Shown here in pieces: positions 36,760 through 48,700 of a stretch of DNA of 64,000 bases. The DNA lies in the NCBI GenBank assembly GCA_034008185.1, contig CM067109.1, forward strand, positions 496,001-560,000, in the 5' to 3' direction. Both the position numbers and the translations under genes were made by a program. A model generated the notes under the pieces. The model saw nothing but the letters and a program-made list of their open reading frames with translations, did not search any database and was not told where the DNA came from. This stretch comes from Gorsachius magnificus. Lineage: Eukaryota; Chordata; Aves; Pelecaniformes; Ardeidae. Within the stretch, counting starts at the first letter, position 1, and every line of letters starts with the position of its first letter.

Positions 36760-39700
36760 GTGAGCCCCGGGCGCGGGCGCCCAGCACCGGCCGAGCCCCG
36801 GGGCGGAGCGGTGCGGTGCGGTGCGGTTGGGGGGGCGGGCGGGGTGGGTGTGTGTTCGGCCGGTGCGCCTCGGGCCCGGGAAGGCCGATGGGGGGAACGG
36901 GGGAGCCGCGGCGGCCGGGGGCCGCACGCAGCCTTCGGGCCCGGGTCCCTGGAAGCCGGAGCGCACATAGAACCATAGAATAATGGTTTGGGTGGGAAGG
37001 GACCCCCAGAGGTCCCCCAGCCCAACCCCCCTGCAGGAGCAGGGACACCTTGAACCACATCAGGTTGCTCACAGCCCCGGCCAACCTGGCCTGGAATGGT
37101 CCCAGGGATGGGGCCTCCGCGGGAGCGGAAGGGTTCGCCCTTCCGCAGCCGTTGGGCGGGCCGGGCCCTGGGCAGGGAGCGGCGGCGGCGCCCGGAGGGC
37201 CCCGGGCTCGGGCGGCGGCCCCGGCAGGAGGAGGAGGAGGAGGAAGCGGCCGCTGTGCTCTCATCTCCTGCCGCGCCTCGGCTGCGGGCGCGCTGAGCCT
37301 TGACCCCTCCGCGTCCTCCCCCTGCCTGCCTGGCAAAAGCTGCCTCCATAAAGGCCGCTCCCTTCTCGTCCCTGCCGCGCCACCAGGAGCCCGTAAGGCG
37401 TCGGCACGACGCGTCTGCTGCACAGCTCGGTTTCTAGAATGGAAAAGGTTAAATAATGGTTACCCTGTGACCAGCTGGTTGTTTTCGGAGGTTTATCGCT
37501 GCTGATAACCGTGAAGATCTTGTACCCTTGTCTGCGTCCCGTTTCTCCCTGAACACTTACACAGCTGATAATTTATTTTTTTTTTTTTTAATAATTGCCT
37601 GTGTTTGTCATGCTCTACAGAAGAGGTGTACGTTTCTGAGCGAGAGGGCAATGATGCCACTGGTGACGGGACGCAAAAGAAACCCTTCAAGACTGTTTTA
37701 AAGGTACCTGGGAAACGCCTGCTGCTTGTTCTGACGGGCGTGACCTGTGCTGGAGGGGAAGCGATTGGCCGTGTGTTTCTGAATGTGAATTTTACACCAT
37801 TCCTTGCACCTCTGACCAGAAGGATCAGAAGCAGGATGTCTGCTCGGTCTCTGTAAGGGCAACTTTAATTTGCTTGCAGTGCCATTGATTCTGTTATTTC
37901 CTTCCCCTTTTAGGCTTTGATGACAGCAGGAAAGGAACCATTTCCGACTATTTATGTGGATTCGCAAAAAGAAAACGAGGTGCTGTAGCGTTAGAGCTCC
38001 CTCATAGAAACTATTGTAATACTCCCTTGTGTAAAGGGACACAAATGCAATACTTTATCTTCTCTCTCCTTGAATTGGTTTAGAGATGGACCATTATTTC
38101 AAAGTCGCAGATGAAAAATGTCAAAAAACTGTGGCACAGGGAACAAATGAAGAATGACTCCAAGGAGAAGAAGGAGGTAGGTTACAGCAGATGCCAAGTT
38201 GGAGAAAGCATGCCACCTTCCTTTTCAAAAACATTAAACAGCATTGTGGTCATTCCCATCCCTCCAAAAAAGCTTCACTTGTTCCTCATGGGTGTCATTG
38301 GTTTGCACATACGTTAGTTAGAACTTGCCTCTTCCAGATTAGGACAAGGACATGGCTGAAACGGGGCAAGGTTTCAGTAGCGGCAGTCTGTTGCCTTTAG
38401 ACTTTCTGGAAAAAACGTGAAATGCTTCGGTGCGTTGTTTCTCACCCTGGCCTTTAATTAGGGCAGGCTTAGGCCTCGGCAGGTTAACATCCAGGCTTTT
38501 TATGACATCTGTGCCTGTAAGCTTACAACATAGTCTCCAGTTATTGTAAAGAGTAGGAATCTTACAAAGCCTGGTTATAGCTATTTAATACACTATTTTT
38601 TTTTTTAAAACCAGGCAGAAGATCTCTTGAGGAGAGAGAAGAACCTGGAGGAAGCGAAGAAGGTTGTTATCAAGAACGATCCTAGTCTTCCAGAGCCAAA
38701 ATGTGTGAGTAAGATCCCGTGCGCTTGATACGTGGGCCTGCGTTACAGCGTCTTGTCTGCGCAAAGGATGAGTCTGTCTCTGCTTTGTGGCTCTGGCAGC
38801 TGTGGAAGGCCACTGTCTTTTTGCTGCCCAATAAACGTAGCTGTGTTTTCCTGGCTATCTGTGTCCCCTCCTATACAGACTTTGGTCTTTCTCATGCACT
38901 TGATGGGTATCTGGACTTCCCTTACATACCGGATTTCTCTGTGTCCATGTTTGTCTACTGGTAGAGACCGTATTTGTGTTTGAAAAGGTTCATTAGTTTT
39001 GCTTTCGTTATTGTAGCAGTGGAGAATGAAGAAACAGTGCTGGCTAGAGGATGTGATTTAAGTTACCGGGCTGTTTGTAGAGTCCTGCTGGATTTGGTGC
39101 AGTCCTCAGCTTAGTTAGCAGCTCTTATGCATGCTGCTGCCTGATGGGGTTTTGTATACGCCCTGTGAGAAGGGTTTCTACGTACGTAGAAAATGGTTTT
39201 GACTGGAGCCCTGCACCCCCATGGCTGCTCTTTGGGAAAGGGGCAGCCGGGCCCAGCTCTGCTGCAGTCACAGTCCCTTCTGCACCGATGCGCTGTCCTC
39301 GACCGCCTGAGGTGTGACCTGTTTTGAAGGTTCCTGCTGGGTTAATTGTTCTGACTGTAGCCTGCCAGCACCTCAGCTACGTGTCTAGATGTGCCTGTGT
39401 CAGACCCAGGTCCCCTGCTGCTTCAGCTGCTCACTGGCCCAGCTACGGGATGTCTTTGGAAGCTAATCCAGAGTGCGTTCGGAGTGCCAGAAAATGGCGT
39501 CCTTCCCAAGTCTGCTGGGGATTTAACGCACCTTGGGTTTCCAGTAGTAGTACCCCAGTCCTCCAGGTGTGAGCTGTTAGGTCGTTTCACTTCTCCTTTT
39601 GGTCAAATGCAAAGTGAGCTTCTTTAAAAGCTGTTACAGTCCTTAGTTTCTATGTGGCAGAGTAAGCCTGCTAAATCAAAAGGACTCAGTGTGAGGTCCG

Positions 39701-42700
39701 GGCGTGCTGCCTGTCCTGGCTGAGCCGCTCTTCCCTTGCTAAGCGGCTGTTCGGTACCACAGCTGAGCGTGCTCCCCGGGTGGAGCTTTGCTGCGAGTGC
39801 TGCTGTGAGCAGCCGTTTGCAGGGGACATGTCACGTACTCCGGGATTCGAAGTAATGATGTAGAAAATGCCATCAAATGCTGAATCGTTTCTCTATTTGA
39901 TTGGTTTTATTCCCTGCTCTACAGGTAAAGATTGATGCTCTAGAGGCTTACAGAGGCCAGAGAGTGAAGATTTTTGGCTGGATTCACAGATTGCGGAGGC
40001 AAGGTAAACCACAGGTGTTTAGAAGTTACTGAACCTGTGCAGAGAGATGGAACAAATTCAGTAGCCTTAAAAATTTGGACGCTTAGAATGAATCAGCACC
40101 TATTCTTAATTTTTTAAAACATCAGTTAGATATCCTTTTTGGTTTGTCACAGTGGTCACTACAGCATTGAAAATTCTGCGTGATGTGGGAGCATATAGAC
40201 ATTTCTTAGTTGAAATCTGGTAGGATTTCCACTTTGGAGGCCAGTCCTGCAGAATTTCTTCAAAAGACTTGTTCTGTATTTTAAGCTATTCCTGCAGACT
40301 GAGGAGTTAATTAGCATCTGCTCCTAGTGAAATCAGCAAACTGGCATTTTAAAGTTACCTAAAGTAGCATAACTTCTTTTAAAAGAAGTTTAGCAAGTCA
40401 TACTTGTTACCAAAGTGATTGCTGCCTTGCTAAGCAGAATACCATCAGTCGGGGCCTGGGAGTGCATGGCCGAGGCATTTCTGGTTCCATGGGTATTTAT
40501 TCAAATTATTGCTGAAGGGCCTGACTAAGTGGTGGTGGATCTGGATATCATGAGCAGTTTCTAGCAAATTATTTTTGTAATTTGACGCTTGTGTGGAGAG
40601 GCAGGTGACGAGGGTGACATCCCTCTCCGTGTTAGGTGTGCCCTGGGCCTGTGCCTCCAGCGCTTCCCCAGACAGATGCGCAGTCCCTCAAGGCCAGAGG
40701 GACGTTCCAAGTCATGGTGTGGCGGTTCAATCCCAGCCCTGTTGAGGCTGGAGCAAGCTTTGGTCTTGATGTCTGCTGAAACTTACTTTAACTTGTTACA
40801 CAAGATGCAGCTCCATGAAAGGCTTCTGTAACTGTGCTGATGATTCTGTGCTTACCTGGAGCGTCTCTGTTTTTTAAAATGGAAAAATGTGATCGCAGTC
40901 CTACTGTAATAACCTGCACATCAGTGATGAAGACGTCTTGGGAGTGGGTCTGTTATACACTAATCCATTTGAAAGCTGAGGTTCTTTTTTCTTTCTTCAC
41001 TTTTCAACTAGGGAAAAATCTGATGTTCGTTGTTTTGAGAGATGGCACAGGTTTTCTTCAGTGTGTCCTTTCCGATGAGCTGGTAAGTTGTGATGGTTTA
41101 ATTCTGTTCTGTTGTTAAATAAGGGAAGTGTCCATACCTCATCTGCCTTTTATGTAGACGATTGGAAGTTCTCCCAAACCTACAAGGTTGTCTTACTGTT
41201 AAATTGTGTCTCCTACCACTGGAGTTTTTTTGTCAGTGTGAGAACTATTTAGAAGTGACTACGAGGTAATCTTGTCTGTGACTCCAGTGGATGTCGTAGG
41301 AAAACTAACGATAAAAAATTGCCTTAACTATGCCTTTGTCTCTCTTTCTCTCTGCAGTGTCAGTGTTACAACGGGCTAATTCTCTCAACGGAGAGCAGTG
41401 TTGCAGTGTACGGTACGCTGAACCCTGTTCCTGAAGGCAAGCAGGTACGGGAGTTGGGCTGTTCGGTTCTCCTGCTCTTTAACAGTTGTTGTGGTTTAAC
41501 CCCACCCAGCAGCTCAGCACCACGCAGCCGCTCGCTCGCTTCCCCACAGTGGGACAGGGGAGAGAATCGGAAGGGTAAAAGTGAGAAAACTCATGGGTTG
41601 AGATAAAAGCCATTTAATAGGGAAAGCGAAAGTCACACGCTCAAGCAAAACAGCACAAGGGATTCATTCCCTGCTTCCCATGGCAGGGGGTGCTCAGCCA
41701 CCCCCAGGACAGCCGGGCTCCATCACGTAGCGGTGACTTGGGCAGGCAAACGCCATCGCTCCCAACGTCCCCCTCCTTCCTCCTCCTTCCCCCAGCTCGA
41801 TGTGCTCAGCATGACGCCATGCGGTGTGGGGTACCCCTGGGGTCAGTTGGGGTCAGCTGTCCCGGCCGTGTCCCCCCCAGCTCCCTGTGCCCCCCCAGCC
41901 CCTCACTGGTGGGGTGAGGAGCAGAAACGGCCTTGGCTCTGTGAGAGCCCGGCTCAGCAGGAACCAACACACCCCGGGGTGATCAGCCCTGCTGCCAGCA
42001 CAGATCCCAAACACAGCCCCACACCAGCTGCTGTGAAGAAAACGAACTCTCCCCCAGCCAAACCCAGCACAACATTTTATTGTTTTCCTGGTGGAAGGAG
42101 AAGCAGAGGTGGAAATAATTATTAAGTGATTTCAGTGGGAATGTGGTTTAGAGACCAGAACAAACCTCCCAAAGCTGCTGCTGTTACCCACAGTTCAGTG
42201 TGTGACAGGTGAACTAGGTGACTGTTCTGCTTTTGCCCGAAGTCGTTTACAACGGATATGTCCCATAGATACTTCCTAGAATATAATAGTGGAAAATTAT
42301 GTTAAATAAATGGCAGAGCTTTATTTTCCCTAACAAGAGGTTTTTATTCAGTTTTTATTTCATGAGGCTAAGAATTTGGGGTTAGCTCTCCTCTTTTACT
42401 GGGATGGGTTTGCAAGCTCTTCACCATGTTGTATGTGTCCTCCAGCACTTGGCACGCATATGAACGAGGCAGGTTACTAAAAGTTGTTTTGTAAAACTTT
42501 ATTTATAATAGTGGTCTCAGATGAAGGACTGGGCATGTGTGATTTTTAGGTTTTAAAATACGGTGCTGCTTATGTCTGGTGCCTTTCTTATTCCAGTCTA
42601 TATCTACAAACCATTACTGTTGGAAAATTGTTTGGATCTGGAGTTAGGGCTAAAGCTGTGTTAAGCAGCTGTGCATGAAGGATGGCCCGTCAGAAGGATT

Positions 42701-45700
42701 CAGACCGAAGGCAGGAGAGGGGCTTTGAGGAACCATTGCCTGTGACAGCAACTCGATGCACTCATCAGGACGTGCAGGCCTCTGTCAGGGTATTTAGTGA
42801 AAATTGTTAGAAGAGTTCTGCCTCAGTTATTAAGAGTTGACTGAGAGACAAAAGTTGTGTCCATGTTGCAAAACTTAACGTGCAATGCAGAAACAGCAAG
42901 CAAGCCCAGGACATGCTTGTTCTGTTAAATCTTAAGTCGCCCTTTTAAGACATGAGCTTGTGATAGCTGCTTATGGTAACGTCCTTTTTTCCGAAGGAGA
43001 AAGCAAAGCAGCAATGTTGAGATTTAGAGGTCAGTGTATGTTTTCCCTTGCTAGTCTGTAAGCTTAGCTCTTCCTCTAGATACGTATTCAGAATTGTCAT
43101 CCACGCCTGCAGTGAGAGTTGTTCTTTTGCGTGGATTGGCAATCTGTAATCTCCCGTCTGGTCTCTTGAGTAAGCGTGCTGACTCTAGTAAGGTAACAAG
43201 GAGAAGAAACACGTCTGGGGGGAAAAAAAAAAAAGGCACTTTGGAGCGTTACATTGCTTCAACCAATGTTTCCAAGATGTCTTGGACAGTATTTGAGCAA
43301 AGCAGTCCCTCACCGCGGCTGCCTGTACTGTGTAAAGTAAGGTCAAAGTGTTCAGCTTTTGTGGTGCTTTGCTAATTCAGTTTTCTTGTAAGCCATGTAC
43401 TGTTGGCCACTGCTGTCACGTTTTGCAAATGACATCTGGATAGGCTTAATTGTCCTAGTTGTCCCTGCCACTCGGGTCCTGTCCCCAAGAGATTGACCTA
43501 AGGTTAGAGAGCCGAGCTCAGTTAAACGTGAATCCACCCCCTGTTGTGTTTGCCAATCAGAAGTTGGAAAGATTTCCTTTCCTTCGTAGCTTATACTACT
43601 GGGACTCCTAAAAACAAATGCAGCCAAACAGGGATAACTTTGGGTTTTAAACGACTTTATGTAGCTTGGCAATCCTAAGTAACTCGTAGTATGTTACTGC
43701 TCGTAATGTTTTGGACGTTGAAAACACTTCACGTTTTCATGGCTCATCACAATGATACAATGCTTTTAATGAACAAACCCACCAGAGTTATAAAAATCTG
43801 TTGATTAGACTTCGAAAATCTGCATTTATACCCTGAAAGTACTGTGAATGAAAAAAATTCCATTTTAGGGGACAGAAGCCTGCTGTGACCCACACGGGGG
43901 AGCTGGTGAGACCACAAATGGTCTGGTCTGTAGCCAGGAAGCCGGACGGGGCTGAGCCCTGGCATGGGGACCTCCGCTTGCTGTATGGCAGCAGATAGGA
44001 CTGGGGAGATGAGCCAGCCTGAAACGTGCTGTTCTCACATTGTGGTGAGGTGCTACCTAGTGCAGAAAGATTGCTCGGGTGTCTCTGACAGACAAATTCT
44101 CAAGTACCCATCGTGAGCTAGTTCTTCCTTTGCCATGATGTAGGAAACTTCTTTCAACTTTTTTGACGTTTGCCATCCAGGAGGAGAATGTGGCTCAAAG
44201 AGTACAAAGAACAAAATACCTTGAGTATCGTACCGCCATCTTGGGTCTGTGTTTTCTTCCAATAGATGGGAGGACTCTTCACTCTGTGTGTAGTGTTCTC
44301 GAGGCGTGTGGGAAGGTTCTTCGTGCCGGTGTGTTGTGTTGTAGCACCATAGAAAATTAACTATATCCCAGCCAAAGCTAGTACCCTGTGTAAGTTACCA
44401 CAGAATGGTTTTGGTTGGGAGGAACCTCTGAAGGGCATCTGGCCCACCCTCTTCTTGAAGATCTGATCTGAGGTCAGGCTGCCAAGTCTCTTGTCCAAGT
44501 GTGTTTCTGAATGTCACCAAGGATGGAGACTGCAGTCTGGCTTGGTCTGTGCTCTAGCATTTCACCACCCTGGGAAGAATTTTTTTCCTTATAGCCAATT
44601 GCAGTCTCCCTTGCTGCAGCTCGAGGCATTTGTCCTTTTGCTGAACACATCCAAGAGAGTCTGGCTCCATCTTCTCTATAACCACCCATTAAATAGTCAA
44701 AGGTCATAAATAGTTTCCCCTGCTTGGCTTTCTGTTCTTCCAGCTGAATAAACCCAGCTGTGATGTATTGTACTTAAACTAGATGTGTCTGGAAGCTTCT
44801 AATTATCTGCCTGTAGTACTCAATCCCATTTGTGTTACTCAGAGACTCATGGGGGGTTACACGTGGCACTTCCAAGCATGGTATGACTGACTCACAAAGC
44901 TTTGAAAATACTGCAGTTAGGATTTGAGCATCTTTTGTTTAAACTAGATGAAGATTTCTGCCCCGATGCCAGATGGTGACATCCAAGGGGCAAAAAGTGG
45001 ACGTCTGAAATTCTTGTGTCTCTTCAAATTGGCAGGCTCCAGGCGGCCACGAGCTGAACTGCGATTACTGGGAGCTTATTGGTCTGGCCCCAGCAGGAGG
45101 GGCTGACAATCTACTCAACGAGGATTCGGAGGTTGATGTGCAACTTAACAACAGGCATATGATGATTCGAGGAGAGAATATGTCCAAAATCTTTAAGGTG
45201 CGCTCCATGGTAGTACAGGCCTTCAGGGATCACTTCTTTGCCAATGGATATTATGAAGTAAGTATATTTTCCTTTGTCAGCAAATGCCTGCTTTAATGTC
45301 CTGACTTCAAGGCTATTGTTTTCCTGGAAAAACTGTGTAGACATTCTAATTGACCTGAAAAAGGGCAGGGGGGGGAAAAGCTGTTAGGAAACTATTCTTT
45401 GATCGCTTTCATAGATGTAGATCTCAAAGGTGCGTAGACACTTCTGAGGCGTGTAAGCGTTACAGGGTGATTCCCAAACAGCCTGCACACCTCTCCTTAG
45501 GGCGCAGAAGGACATCAGTCTGAAGCGCTCGTAGGCATGCGTACAAAAGCTTTGCAGGTGGGGTTCTGGAAGAGCATGCCTTACATCACCACTCTGACGA
45601 GTTGTCATCGTTGTCCTTTGTTCTTCTCTCAAGTAACGACACTCGTGTTCTTCACCAGGTCACACCACCGACTTTAGTCCAGACGCAGGTGGAAGGAGGC

Positions 45701-48700
45701 TCCACCCTATTCAAACTGGATTATTTTGGTGAAGAGGCATACTTAACGCAATCGTCCCAGCTCTACCTGGAGACCTGCATTCCAGCGTTGGGAGATGTTT
45801 TCTGTATTGCTCAGTCATACAGAGCTGAGCAGTCCAGGACCCGCAGGCACTTGGCAGAGTATGGAGAGAGTATACGTCTTTGGGGTTTAGTGAATTCATA
45901 AAGCAGGGGAGTAGCAGGCAGCTGGGTGGCATAATGTACAGTGAGCAGACAGCTTAATACTAAGGCAGAAGGACTGATCAAAAGTATATTTGGGGGTCAT
46001 ACCTTGTCTTGGTGGATGTCTAGCTGGTCACGTTGACATTTAGTGCGGGAAGATCTGTGCAAAACAGAGCTAGGAAGCTTTGTCTTTTCAGAAAATACAG
46101 TTCATTCTGTTGGGTTTTTTTTATGGCTTTATTTCCTTTAAGGTGTAGGAGTGGGAGAAATGCAAAGGGGACTAACGTGTATGTTCTTGGGTTGTGGGGG
46201 TTTTTTCTTAGGAGAATTTTTCTCATAGCTAAAGGTTTGTTCCTTGTGTGTGGCTGTGTAATAGTGTGACATTGTGTTTCAGGTACACTCACGTCGAAGC
46301 TGAATGTCCTTTTATAAGTTTTGAGGATTTATTGGATCGCCTGGAGAACTTGGTTTGTGACGTAGTAGACAGAGTGTTGAAATCACCTGCATCAAGCTTA
46401 CTGCATGACCTAAACCCGGTAGGCAGCACTGTGGAACAGTCATGAATAGCCAAGAAAAGATGATCTTTTGCCTTTTCCGATCAGCATGTTCATCTCGGGG
46501 AGGCAGGGCACGGCAGTGAGCTCTGCGTGCTTGCTGTTATTCATAATAAGAAAAATATTGAATAACATCAAAAGAACGAAAATGCTGCCAAGCTGGTAAT
46601 GACTCTTCAGAAGCAGGGGACTGTGGGGAAAGAAGTTCCCTGCTAGCAAGTTCCAGGAGCCAGCAACGTGCTGGGATTTATGGCAGTGTGTGCTGTACCA
46701 GTGGAATAAAAACCTCTATCCCAGAGCTCGTAATATTGATCGGCTGGCACTTGCAGACCGAGCACAAGGGAGCAATGAAACAACGGCTGTTTTACTTTCT
46801 ACCCTGGAACGGGGAGCCCTGTAAAGCTATTTTCATTTTTAGAGACCCTTTGTCTTCTGTTGCCTTTGCAAAGAAGGTGGCTTTAAGAGGCTGCTAACTT
46901 TATCTCCATCACCAGCTTTTCTCTTGGGCGCATACAAACTCAGTCCTCTGTCATTTTGAGCTGTTCTCCTGATAAACACTGGGAGGTTCAGTTTTAAATT
47001 TGGGCTGAGCAGGGGGCGGGAGGCAGGAAACAGCAGAAGCACAACCTGCCTCACAAAGGCGTTCTGGCCACAGGGAAGCAAAAATGTCCTTTTGTGGCCT
47101 TGCGCATGGAACCTGCACTTTGCACTAATGGCTCTGTTTGCAACGCCTACGTGTGCAATGAATTCATACAGAAAGGGAATGGCTGTGAAAATACTTCCAC
47201 GCTTCTCTCTCCTGCCATCTTTTTCAGCATCTGCTCTGTGAGCTGTCCTGGACTTGGAAGATGGTTGTGTTTCGTTCTAGCTTTTCAGTGCTGAGCCTGA
47301 TTTTTCAGGGTTTTTTTTAAGTAATAATTTGTTGATGTATGAGCTGGAGAGAGTAACGTGTATGCTACAGGTCTGGAAGTGAACTCGCTGATCAACCAGA
47401 GAAGTAGTAGTCTTTAAAAACACTACTCTTACCACTGTCTCTCCTACTCTTATTTACAGGGCTTCAAGCCCCCTAAACGTCCTTTCCGACGAATGAACTA
47501 TACTGAAGCCATCGAGTGGTTAAAGGAACACGATGTGAAGAAGGAAGATGGCACTTACTATGAGTTTGGGGAAGTAAGTCTTTCTGAGGCTCCTTAGGAA
47601 TTAAAACCAAACAAAATCGCACGGCCCTGCGCTAAGGACGTAGAAGTCCCTTGAAGAACAGTCTGTTTGGACCGTGGTGCTGTTGGGCTTACTGCTGCTG
47701 TGTGCGTCTGTTGTGTTTGTTGGGAATGATGCGACAAGGAGTGCAGTTCGAGTCCCATTTAAGTTAGAGGGAGTTTTGCTATGAACTTTAGTGAGGCCTG
47801 GATTTTTGTCTGAGCTGTGCGTTGTCCTTTTGGGGAGTGCAAGTGTGACTTGACTTTTCACATCATGTCTTTGAACATTGGAATCAAAATCCGTGCTGTC
47901 ATCTGTCCATCTGTTCCCTGTCTGGCTCCTCTCCACCATGTAAGAAGGGTTTGAAGGAGCCCAAGAAGACTTGGTGGTGTAGCCATCATCATCAAAGGAT
48001 TTGAGAAGTGAGATTTTTTTAGGAGGAGATCATGTAACTTTAACTTCAAAGTCTACACAGCATATTCTGAGGGAGCCTTGGCAGCTCAAAGTCAGCTGTG
48101 TTGGCTTTCTGTCTTTGTTTGATACATGTGGAACTTGAGGTGTTGGAATGGGTTTGGTTTTAAATATTAATAAAGCCTTCTTTAACCATAGGATATTCCT
48201 GAAGCTCCCGAGAGACTGATGACAGACACCATTAACGAGCCCATCTTGTTGTGCCGCTTTCCTGCAGAGATCAAGTCTTTCTATATGCAGCGCTGTCAGA
48301 ATGATTCCCGGCTGACTGAATCTGTAAGTTGGTATTCTACATAGCATTGCAGGCTCCGAAGTAGAGTGGGGAATGTCAGCATGGGTGAGCATTAAATAAA
48401 TAAGTACTCCAGGAAAATCTTGGAGAGTTCTTAGCGGGTTTTGGTTTGTGTGCCTCTTGGCGTGATTCGTTGATCCTATAGAAATAAAGGAAGCAACTCT
48501 GAAGTGCCCATAAAATGCTGGTAGGTCATAGTGAGCGTGCTCTTCTCTGACCTCAGGTAGGTGCTGGTCTAATGACAACACTTCCGTGGCTTCTGGGAGA
48601 CCGTGCTGCCTCAGCGCTGGCCATGTGCCAGCCAGGAAGCGGTGGCTGCTAGGAATTCTGCTGGGTTTGTGGGGTTTTTCTATTTGTTTGTTTTGGTGTG

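Larger units (their letters stand above)
41445..45035 (+). other. NARS1: NARS1 intron 8 (largest intron)
   Basis: 3.6 kb intron containing a near-complete solitary LTR at 41487-42071 and an old CR1 at 44398-44765. The unlisted remainder, about 42072-44397, has no gene or repeat I recognise apart from short homopolymers. Confidence 0.8.

Noticed and set aside
36888..36947. ATG at 36888 as the NARS1 start
   Set aside because: Its only GT exit (GTCCCT) is a poor donor and leaves phase 0, while exon 2 needs phase 1. It also lies downstream of the good donor at 36760.
36118..36978. 286-codon open frame on the plus strand upstream of NARS1
   Set aside because: Same GC-rich artefact. It overlaps CR1 and promoter sequence and has no recognisable domain.
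36188..37423. 411-codon open frame on the minus strand across the NARS1 CpG island
   Set aside because: Extreme GC content removes stop codons by chance. The translation is low-complexity Pro/Ala/Arg/Gly, crosses two CR1 fragments and matches no family.
37438..37450. ATGGAAAAG followed by gttaaa as an alternative NARS1 first exon
   Set aside because: The exit phase is 0, not 1, so it cannot join exon 2 in frame, and the donor is weak.
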